Positions 8,487 to 16,300 of a stretch of DNA of 64,000 bases are shown here, one piece after another (positions within the stretch are counted from its first letter, which is position 1; each line of letters opens with the position of its first letter). The DNA lies in contig JBEKMO010000013.1 of assembly GCA_050008465.1 (NCBI GenBank), forward strand, positions 1 through 64,000, in the 5' to 3' direction. A program made the translations under genes and the position numbers. Under the pieces are notes generated by a model. The model saw only the letters and a list, made by a program, of their open reading frames with translations, did not search any database and was not told the origin of the DNA. Source of the stretch: Fen-330 sp050008465. GTDB lineage: Bacteria; Acidobacteriota; Terriglobia; Bryobacterales; Bryobacteraceae.

Positions 8487-9335
8487 TTGCGTCTGAAGAT
8501 CGCCGCAATCGCTGTTCTGGCGGCTGCGGTGCTATACGTTCTGATAGAACGAAGTGTTGGCCCGTCGGTTGAGCTTTTGCCAGCGGCATTGCCGCACATC
8601 GTGCGGCGGCCCCCGCCTGTGGGCGCAAGTTGGGATTCGGCCAAAACCTTTGTCAATCCAACCGAAGAAGTGCGGCGCCTCCATGCGCAGGGCATCACCG
8701 GGCGGCACATTGGCGTTGCGGTGACCGATTCCTTCCTATTGACCGAACATCAGGAGTATCGCGACCGGTTGCGCTGGTATGACGAGGTAGACGGCCGGCC
8801 GGACGATCCCGCGGGCTGGCATGGCACCGCGGTGGCTTCCATCGCGATTGGCCAGACAGTAGGCGTGGCCCCGGAAGCCGAACTCTACTTCATCGGTCTC
8901 GGGCTGAACTGGGCGCGCCAACCGCTCGGGAACTGGTTCGTAGCCGCTCGGCGTGCTGTGCACGCCGGGCAGCACCAGGCTATCGCAATCCGGCGCATTC
9001 TGGAGATCAACCGGCGGCTGGAGCCGGACCGCAAAATTCGGGTGATCTCGATGTCGATCGGTTGGGGACCATCCTGGCTCAGCCAGACCGCGGCGGCGGT
9101 GGAGGAAGCGCGCCGGGCCGGGATCTTCGTGGCGTCTCTGGATCTTGGCGCCGCACCCTTCGGCCCCGTTAAGATTGCCAGCGCGGCGGCATCGGACCGC
9201 TACATCACCGTGGGACCGGCCGGAAGTTGGTCCATAGCGTATTGGGCGGGGCGCTATGCCCTGGCGTGCCAGCAGGACCAGTCCATTACTCCCGAGCGGT
9301 TTCGGAGAACCGTATTCGACAGAGCTGCGCGGTGA
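8487..9335 (+). CDS. Divergent subtilisin-family (S8) serine protease, membrane-anchored
   Basis: The protein has 282 aa from TTG 8487; the frame upstream offers no ATG and the N-terminus LKIAAIAVLAAAVLYVL is a signal anchor. The catalytic triad can be traced: Asp in IGVAVTDSF, His in WHGTAVASIAIG, and Ser in GSWSIAYWAG, which stands where subtilases have GTSxAxPxxAG. It lacks the usual GTS and proline, so activity is uncertain. The catalytic domain is short, with no prodomain or C-terminal extension. It stands alone between the murU gene and a VapBC pair. It may be a housekeeping envelope protease or an inactive relative. Confidence 0.7.
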   Translation: MRLKIAAIAVLAAAVLYVLIERSVGPSVELLPAALPHIVRRPPPVGASWDSAKTFVNPTEEVRRLHAQGITGRHIGVAVTDSFLLTEHQEYRDRLRWYDEVDGRPDDPAGWHGTAVASIAIGQTVGVAPEAELYFIGLGLNWARQPLGNWFVAARRAVHAGQHQAIAIRRILEINRRLEPDRKIRVISMSIGWGPSWLSQTAAAVEEARRAGIFVASLDLGAAPFGPVKIASAAASDRYITVGPAGSWSIAYWAGRYALACQQDQSITPERFRRTVFDRAAR

Positions 9336-9360
9336 GGGTACTCCCGCTTGGACGACCGAC

Positions 9361-9378
9361 GCAGGCGGAACCGCCTGC
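9361..9378. repeat. Perfect palindrome GCAGGCGGAACCGCCTGC
   Basis: This 18-bp sequence is a near-perfect dyad (GCAGGCGG-AA-CCGCCTGC) lying between the convergent subtilase and vapC genes. It shares its arm sequence with the stem-loop at 2580-2623. It could serve as a bidirectional terminator stem, or be a dispersed REP-like unit. Confidence 0.55.
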
Positions 9379-9397
9379 GCCACAAGCCGCCGGGTTG

Positions 9398-9790
9398 TTA
9401 GCGCACTACCCGCAGGCCGAGATGCTTGGCGAACGGATCGAAATCCCGGTCGTTGTGCAGCAGGTCAAACCCGCTCTCGATGCATCGGGTGGCAATCACC
9501 GTGTCGATGGTTTTGCGAGCGGTCACGCCCAGCCTGCGCAGCGCGCGGAAGTTCTTCGCCGCTCGAATGGCGACTTGCTGTCCGCCCAACTCCACTACTA
9601 TCAGCGAAGTCAGCAGGTTCCGGACAGCATTGAAGTCCCGTTCGTTGTCGAAGCCTTGGAGGACCTCAGTCAGAATCAAGTCGCCGATGGCCACAGGCTC
9701 GCGGCCCAGCAGCGCGTCGAGTCTCTCGGTCTGCGCAGTGATGGTTCCCTTGAAGTAATCGATCCACACGCTGGAGTCGACCAGGATCAC
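9398..9790 (-). CDS. vapC: VapC-type PIN domain RNase toxin
   Basis: The 130-aa protein has the PIN-domain signature in full: ILVDSSVWIDYF (first Asp), LILTEVLQGF (Glu), RKTIDTVIATRC (Asp) and LLHNDRDFDPF (last Asp). VapC toxins cleave tRNA or rRNA when freed from VapB. Its ATG overlaps the stop of the upstream vapB by four bases, as usual for vapBC. All acidic residues are present and the length is typical, so it should be active. Confidence 0.92.
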   Translation of the reverse strand: MILVDSSVWIDYFKGTITAQTERLDALLGREPVAIGDLILTEVLQGFDNERDFNAVRNLLTSLIVVELGGQQVAIRAAKNFRALRRLGVTARKTIDTVIATRCIESGFDLLHNDRDFDPFAKHLGLRVVR

Positions 9791-9981
9791 GTGTCGCTCC
9801 TCATCGCGTTCAGATCGCCCTGCCAGTCCAGTTTTCCGCGGAGCCGACGGATCTCCCCCTGTTTTTTCAGGCGCAGGAGGGTCCGCAGCGCCTCATCCAC
9901 GGCCTCGCGCTTGGTCTTCAGACCGGTTGCGCGAAGCGTGTCCCGCATGAGCTGATCGTCGATCACGATGTTGGTTCGCAT
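9787..9981 (-). CDS. vapB: VapB-type antitoxin
   Basis: This 64-aa protein, MRTNIVIDDQLMRDTLRATG, has a ribbon-helix-helix DNA-binding N-terminus and the KTKREAVDEALRTLLRLKKQ pattern of the VapB/DUF2191 family; the tail would wrap the toxin. It directly precedes and overlaps vapC. It is expected to repress the pair through an operator upstream of 9981. Confidence 0.9.
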   Translation of the reverse strand: MRTNIVIDDQLMRDTLRATGLKTKREAVDEALRTLLRLKKQGEIRRLRGKLDWQGDLNAMRSDT

Positions 9982-10137
9982 CGATGTGTATCCTTATTGC
10001 CAATTATACACATTTCAGGGCTGCGGAGGCGGCATTGCGGAGTGGTGGCGAGGGACGCGGAGATCGGGCTGGAGCCAATACTGTTCACTTAGGCTCGTGG
10101 GACTGGCTTCAGCCTCGAGCCGGGCTCTGGCCAGATG

Positions 10138-10171
10138 GCGGGACTGAAGTCCCGCGCGGACTGAAGTCCGC
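10138..10171. repeat. Two tandem palindromes beyond the OPT gene 3' end
   Basis: GCGGGACTGAAGTCCCGC (10138-10155) is immediately followed by GCGGACTGAAGTCCGC (10156-10171) and then CCCCAC. Both are perfect dyads around TGA. The OPT stop codon is at 10178. A pair of the same layout lies upstream of the OPT gene at 12249-12285, again followed by CCCCAC. Confidence 0.6.
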
Positions 10172-10177
10172 CCCACA

Positions 10178-12190
10178 TCACATGATGGCCGTGGGGGGCG
10201 CGGGCTCGTCCGGGCGGCCGGCGTTGGCCAGCGGAGTCTTGACCATGAGGACCGCCAACGCCAACATCACTACGCCCGCCAGGAGAACCGGGACCAGCGA
10301 GCCCTCCGGCAGCACCGTCGGCATTTTCCAGTCCTTGACGCCCGCGTAGCGGAATCGGTAGGCGGCAATCAGCAGTCCGGCCATGGCTTCTCCCGCGATC
10401 AGGCCCGAGGCCGTCAGCACTCCCGCATTCTCGACGCGGGCTTTCTGCGCGTCGTTGAAGTTGCGGCGATCCCGGAGCTGGTCGGTCGCCCAGCGCAGGG
10501 TTCCACCGATGAAGATCGCGAAGGTGGTCTCCAGCGGCAGGTACATTCCCACCGCGAACAGCATGGGGCTGCGGACCTGCAACATGATCAGCGCCAACCC
10601 CATCAACACGCCCACGCCGATCAGCGGCCAGGCCATGTCGCCGCCCACGATGCCCTTCGCCAGAGCGGCCATCAGGCCGGCCTGCGGCGCCGGGATGGCT
10701 GAGCTGCCGAATCCGCCGAATCCCTTGTGCAAAACCAGCAGCGGGAAATACAGCGCGGCGCTGGCCACGACGATCCCCAGGATGTCGCCGATCTGCATGC
10801 TGCGCGGGGTACCCCCCAGAATGTGCCCGACTTTGAGGTCCTGGAGCATCTCGCCGGCTACTGCCGAAGAGACGCACACCACCGCCGCCACCCCCAGCAC
10901 CGCGGCCACGCCGCCCGCCCCGGATACGCCGATGGCCACCATCAGCAGCGCCGCGATCACCAGCGTGGCCAGCGTCAAGCCCGAAACCGGGTTGTTGGAG
11001 GAGCCGATCAGGCCCACCAGGTTGCCGGAAACCGCGGCGAAGAAGAAGCCCAGAACGATCATCACCAGCGCCGCCACCAGGCCTCCCGGCAGCGTCCCCG
11101 AGAAGTAGGAATACAGCAGGACCATGCACAGGAAGGTCGCAAACAGCCCGGAGAACACGGTCCGCGCGCTGAGGTCGCGATCCAGGCGGCTGCTGGCCGC
11201 ACTTTGCGAGCTGGCCTTGCGGAGGTCCGACAGGGCGCGGCCCATCCCCTTGGCGAGGCTCTTGCGCATGCGGAACAGGGTGTAGCAGGCGCCCACCAGC
11301 ATCCCGCCCACCGCGATCGGTTTCACAATCGACTTCCAGATGGCATCGTTCGCCGCCGCCCAATCCAGATCCTTGGCCGGCAGATGCGGCCCCAGGAAGT
11401 AGGCTAGGAGCGGCACGAGCAAGCCCCACGCCACCACGCCGCCGGAGAAGTTCAGCGCCGCCAGACGCGGTCCGATGATGTAGCCCACGCCCAGGTAGGC
11501 CGGGCTGACCGCCGGCGCGAACGCCACGGTCACGCCACCCACGCCGGCTTCCCCCGAGTAGCCTTTGCCCACCAGCTTCACCACGCTCTTACCGATCTCC
11601 CCGATGCGCAGCAGCCACGAGTTGCTCGCCGAGAAGATATTGAACGCGCCCAGGAGGTAGAACGCGGCGCCGGCTCCCATGTTGTAGAACAGGATTCTGG
11701 CGGCCTGCGATCCGCGCTGGCCCGCGATGTGGATTTGCGAGGCGGCCACCGATTCCGGGAATACGAGCTCCGGGTCTTCCACCATGACCCGCCGGAGCAG
11801 CGTGACGAACAGAATCCCCAGAATGCCGCCGACCAGCATCAGCGCCGTCGATTTCCAGTACGCCTCCGGAGAATCGAATTTCGTCCAGGCTCCCGAGATC
11901 ACGAAGGCGGGAATCGTGAAGATCGCGCCCGCGGCCACCGACTCGCCGATCGAGCCCACGGTTCGGGCGATGTTCTCCTCCAGAATCGAGCCCTTGCGGA
12001 GCCGCAGCATGGCCATGCCGATTACGGCGGCCGGGTACGTGGCGGCAATGGTCATGCCGGCGCGCAAGCCGAGGTAGGCGTTGGCGGCGCCCAGGATCAC
12101 CGTCATCACCAGGCCCAGCAGTACAGCCCGGAAGGTGAATTCCCGCATGTCCGTCTTCTCAGAGACGTAGGAACGATACTTGGTATCCAT
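10178..12190 (-). CDS. OPT family oligopeptide transporter
   Basis: The protein has 670 aa from ATG 12190 (MDTKYRSYVSEKTDMREF); a longer frame to 12226 is less likely. It is polytopic, with some 14-16 hydrophobic segments, and shows the OPT-family hallmarks: FRAVLLGLVMTVILGAANAY near the N-terminus, LGLRAGMTIAATYPAAV, and GLIGSSNNPVSGLTLATL in the middle. Members of this bacterial branch import small peptides or metal-chelate substrates across the inner membrane, driven by protons. No partner genes lie nearby; it is transcribed alone and is bracketed by palindromic repeats. Confidence 0.92.
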   Translation of the reverse strand: MDTKYRSYVSEKTDMREFTFRAVLLGLVMTVILGAANAYLGLRAGMTIAATYPAAVIGMAMLRLRKGSILEENIARTVGSIGESVAAGAIFTIPAFVISGAWTKFDSPEAYWKSTALMLVGGILGILFVTLLRRVMVEDPELVFPESVAASQIHIAGQRGSQAARILFYNMGAGAAFYLLGAFNIFSASNSWLLRIGEIGKSVVKLVGKGYSGEAGVGGVTVAFAPAVSPAYLGVGYIIGPRLAALNFSGGVVAWGLLVPLLAYFLGPHLPAKDLDWAAANDAIWKSIVKPIAVGGMLVGACYTLFRMRKSLAKGMGRALSDLRKASSQSAASSRLDRDLSARTVFSGLFATFLCMVLLYSYFSGTLPGGLVAALVMIVLGFFFAAVSGNLVGLIGSSNNPVSGLTLATLVIAALLMVAIGVSGAGGVAAVLGVAAVVCVSSAVAGEMLQDLKVGHILGGTPRSMQIGDILGIVVASAALYFPLLVLHKGFGGFGSSAIPAPQAGLMAALAKGIVGGDMAWPLIGVGVLMGLALIMLQVRSPMLFAVGMYLPLETTFAIFIGGTLRWATDQLRDRRNFNDAQKARVENAGVLTASGLIAGEAMAGLLIAAYRFRYAGVKDWKMPTVLPEGSLVPVLLAGVVMLALAVLMVKTPLANAGRPDEPAPPTAIM

Positions 12191-12248
12191 AGGGAGGCAG
12201 TCCTCGCAACGGACACATGATAGCAAAGGGGACCCCGGGTAGGATAAG

Positions 12249-12285
12249 GCCGACGTGGACGTCGGCCCGCGGACCGGAGGTCCGC
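12249..12285. repeat. Two tandem palindromes upstream of the OPT gene
   Basis: GCCGACGTGGACGTCGGC (12249-12266) is followed by GCGGACCGGAGGTCCGC (12269-12285) and then CCCCAC. The layout mirrors that at 10138-10171 on the other side of the OPT gene, suggesting members of one dispersed palindrome family. Confidence 0.55.
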
Positions 12286-12323
12286 CCCACGTGCTCTTAG
12301 CCCAGGGTTCGGCCGCCCGCGGC

Positions 12324-12629
12324 TTACTGCTCTTGGCCTATGGCGTCATCGACGATCCGCCGGCTTGTCTCCAGCGAGTTGGGCTGGTAGCGCCGAGCCC
12401 TGTAGTCTGCCGCCAGCTTCTCCAACCGTGCCGCCCGTTGTGGGGATTCCGCGTTCAGGCACTCCAGAAGCCGGCCCGAGAGTTCCGAAAGCTGTACGCG
12501 GTCCGAGTCCTGCCCCGGCTGTGCCACGCCGCCCTTTTTCAGCTCGCCCGGTGTGACCGCTTCCGCCTCGCGCGATTTGCCGATCTGCGACGCGGCCGCC
12601 TGGTTTAAGGAGCTTTCGTGGACTTTCAC
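12324..12629 (-). CDS. flgM: FlgM-family anti-sigma factor
   Basis: This 101-aa protein has the C-terminal FlgM domain: SDRVQLSELSGRL followed by RAARLEKLAADYRARRYQP and LETSRRIVDDAI, matching the helical sigma-28-binding part; the N-terminal half is polar and probably disordered as in known FlgM. FlgM binds sigma-28 (FliA) and is exported through the flagellar hook-basal body. No flagellar gene is in the window, so it is either a distant member of the regulon or works with another sigma factor. Confidence 0.75.
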   Translation of the reverse strand: MKVHESSLNQAAASQIGKSREAEAVTPGELKKGGVAQPGQDSDRVQLSELSGRLLECLNAESPQRAARLEKLAADYRARRYQPNSLETSRRIVDDAIGQEQ

Positions 12630-12775
12630 GGTAGACCTCCGCTCGAACTATTATCGGCTGGGGAGAGGGGAAGCATTAGCGAACCGGCGCGCAGCCGCCG
12701 CCGGGGCCGATGGCGTCGGGAACTAGGTGGACAACTCACGCAGAATCAATGGCTTGGACAGCTTGAATCAACGGT

Positions 12776-13042
12776 TTATGAGCTTCCCGCGCTGACGGCT
12801 TGAAAGTAGGCCAGCAGCTTGGTCTCCTCAAACCCAATCTCGCGGGCGTACTGGCGAAGATAGCTCGTGGTGTAGATTCCGCCGGGCAGTTGCTGGAAAT
12901 CCCCCTGTTCGATGGCCTGCAGAAACCGGATACTGATCTTGGTGCTGTCGGCAATCTCCCTCAGAGAGACCCCCCGGTGCTGGCGCAACGCGGGCAGGTC
13001 AAGCGGCTCGGCAACCGTGGTCTTCACGCTGTGTTTTCTCAT
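12776..13042 (-). CDS. RodZ-like helix-turn-helix (HTH_25) protein
   Basis: From ATG 13042 it is 88 aa: a Cro/CI-type HTH with LPALRQHRGVSLREIADST, ISIRFLQAIEQGDFQQLPGG and YTTSYLRQYAREIG. This is the N-terminal cytoplasmic domain pattern of RodZ, but the membrane segment and periplasmic domain are missing. It could be a stand-alone regulator or an accessory of the neighbouring kinase; it is divergent from that gene with 287 bases between them. A GTG or other upstream start (13075) is possible. Confidence 0.75.
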   Translation of the reverse strand: MRKHSVKTTVAEPLDLPALRQHRGVSLREIADSTKISIRFLQAIEQGDFQQLPGGIYTTSYLRQYAREIGFEETKLLAYFQAVSAGSS

Positions 13043-13329
13043 GCTGACTTCCACTCGGCCTCTGGGACGTTCCACGCGGAAAGCTCATCCTATCACAAAC
13101 GCCGTGGAAGCGAGATGAAAATGCCTTCAGCTTCGGGCCAGACCGTGAGCCGGGACCAGTTCTCCAACCACAGTCGCCTCGTCCGTGTTATTCTCGGGTG
13201 GTAATTATTCGGACCCAGTGCTCTTGACCGGGGCGTCACCGGGCAGGCGCGGTGTTGTCGTGTCCGCCGGCGGGGAGCGCGGCCGACTGAGGCTCCCCCG
13301 TGGGCTCCAGGCATTGGGAGGCAGGCACT

Positions 13330-16300
13330 ATGTCGGTCCCTCAAAAGCTAAAAGGCCGTTACGAGATTAGAGAGATTCTGGGCCAGGGCGGAATGGGCCT
13401 GGTCTTCCGCGCGTACGACACCGCAGTCAAACGAGACGTCGCTCTCAAGACTCTGCGCGATGCCCCGAATCGAGCCGCGCTGCAACTGTTCTACAAAGAG
13501 TGCGAGGTACTGGCGGCCCTCAGCCACCCCAACATCATCGAGATCTTCGACATCGGAGAGTATTACGAGGGCGAGGGCGCGGCCAAGCCATACTTCGTCA
13601 TGCCGCTGCTGCCGGGCGCCACGCTGGACAAGCTCATCCGCGACTCCAGCCACCGCCTCACACCCGAGCGGGTGGTGGAGATGATGTGCCAGGCTTGCCG
13701 CGGCCTGCAGGCCGCCCACGAGCGCGGCCTCATCCATCGCGACATCAAGCCCAGCAACCTGTTCGTGATGGACGACGACTCGGTGAAGATCATCGATTTC
13801 GGCGTCGCCCACATGGCCGAGGCCGGGCTCTCGGTCGGAGTCAAGGGAACGCTGTTGTACATGGCGCCCGAGCAGCTTCAGATGAAGCCGGCCTCGCCGG
13901 CCTCCGACATCTATTCCCTGGGCGTGGTGTGCTACGAGGCGCTGACCCGGCGCCGCGCCTTCGACGCCCCCACCCAGAACGAGATCGTGGACGCGGTGTT
14001 GCGCCGCATCCCGCCCCCCGCCTGCGACCTGAACCCCGCCATCAGCCAGTCCATCAGCCGCGTGGTGCACAAGGCCATGGCCAAGCAGCCCTGGAACCGC
14101 TACGCCAGCGCCCGCGAGTTCTCCGACACGCTCCAGAGGGGGCTGCGGAACGAGCCGATCGAGGCCTTCAACCCGGCCCGCATCCAGCCGCGGATCGAGC
14201 GCGCCTCCAAGGCCTACGAGCAGGGTGACGCCCAGTTCGCCCTCGAGATCCTGGGCGAGCTGGAGGCCGAAGGACACATCGATCCGGCCATCGCCGCGCT
14301 GCGCCACAGAATCGAGATCGCCACCAAGCAGGTGACCGTCGGCCAGTTGCTCGAGAGCGCACGCATGCGCTTCGAGCACGAGGAGTACCCACTGGCTCTC
14401 CAGAAGATCCAGGAGATCCTGGAAGTGGAGCCCGGCAACGCCCAGGCGCTCGGGCTCAAGATGAGCATCGAGAACAAGCTGACCAACCAGAAGGTGGACG
14501 AGTGGTTCCGCCTGGCCCAGCAGCACATCGACAACCAGGCCTTCGGGCATGCCCGCGAAGCGCTGCGCAACGTCCTCGAGCTCAGGCCGGGGGAAACCCG
14601 GGCCACGCAGATGCTCGCGGAAGTGGACCGGCTGGAGCAGGACTACCTCCGCGCCCGCGCCCAGAAGGAAGAGCTGTTCCACTCCGCCCAGGAGTGCTGG
14701 AACTCGGGCGAGGTGACTTCGGCGCTCACCAAGCTGGAGCGCATTCTCGAATTGGACCGGGGCTCCCCGGACAAGTCCTCCCCCGACCGCAGCGCAACCT
14801 ACCAGACCTTCTACAACAAGATCCGCTCCGAGCACGAGACCCTCAAGAATTCCTATGCCGAGGCGCGCAAGCACCTGGCGGACCGCAACTTCGCACAGGC
14901 GCTGGCCATCGCCAACGAGTGCCTGGCCAAGTACCCCGGCCACGCTCTCTTCCAGGCGTTGAAGTTCGATATCGAGGAGCAGCAGCGGCAGGAGCTTTCC
15001 GCCCGGATCGCCGGGATCGACCGCGAGTTGGATGCCGAGCCGGATCTCGACCGCCGCGTGCACATCCTGGAGCAGGCGATGACGACCTATCCCGGCGAGC
15101 CACATTTCGACCGCCAGCTCCGGCCCACGCGGGAGAAGCGCGACCTGGTGAATTCGATCGTCGCCAAGGCGCGCTACCACGAAGAGCGCGGGCAGTTCGC
15201 CGAGGCGCTGGCGCAGTGGGAGATCCTGGGCACGATTTACGGCCAGTATCCCGGCTTGAAGTTCGAGAACGAACGGGTGGTGAAGCGGCGGGATCAGCAG
15301 GTGCGTACGGAAGGCAAGACGCGCTGGCTGGAGCAGATCGACCGCGCTATGCAATCGGGCGATTACGCGCGCGCCGCGGACCTGGTGGTGAGCGCCGAGG
15401 CGGAGTTCCCCGCCGACACCGAGCTCGTTGGGATCCAGCAGAAGGTGAGCCAAGCCGCTGCCAACGCCGTCGAGGCGCAGCAACTGCTCGCGCAGGGGCA
15501 GTCCCTGCTGGGCCAGCAGTCCTTTGACGAAGGGATCGCCGCGGTGCGGCGGGCGCACGAACTCGACCCGCGCAATGCCGCCGTTCGCGCCGCTTTGGCC
15601 GATGCGCTGGTAGAGCGGGCGCGAGCGCTGATCGATACCGACCTGCCCGCCGCCGAGCCCCTGATCCAGCAGGCGCTCGAGATCGATCCCAACCACCCTC
15701 TGGCCAAGAGCTTGCGCACGCGCGTGTTGGACAGCAAGCGGGATCAGGCCGTGATCCGCTGCTTCATGCAAGCCCGTCAGTACCGGGCTAGTGGAGAGCC
15801 CGAGAAGGCGCTGGCCGAGACCGAGCAGTGCCTGGCCGCCTATTCTCTCGATCCCCGGCTGCTGCAACTGCGCGACATCCTCAGTAAGGAGGTCGAGGAG
15901 AACCGGCGGAGCAAAACCCGGCCGGCGGACCTGGCAGCCCTGCGCCAGCTCGAGCAGGACGCGCTGGCGGCGGGCGAGTGGGCCGACATCAAGGCCGTGG
16001 TCGAGCGCGCCCGCGCCATCGCCTCTGGGTATCCGGACGACCCTGAGTTTCAGACCATTGTAGCCAGCCTCGAGCAACAGCTAACGGCCGTGGGCGGAGA
16101 GCGTAAGGGCCTGCTCGACAGCGGGATGGTGGCCAGCTTCACCCAGGCCGGATCGTCGGCCGTCCCGCCGCAACCACCCGGACAGGAACCTACGCCGTTC
16201 CCGACGGCCCCCTCCGCCGTTCCGCCTCCTTCGCCTTTTCCCGAGGCGGTCCCCGCGCCGCTGGCGCCCGCTGCTGCCCCCGATGCGTTGGCCGGGGGGG

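Noticed and set aside
13348..16077. 909-codon open frame on the minus strand
   Set aside because: It is antisense to the kinase and TPR region, whose plus frame has intact kinase motifs. Codon bias and composition mark it as a shadow.
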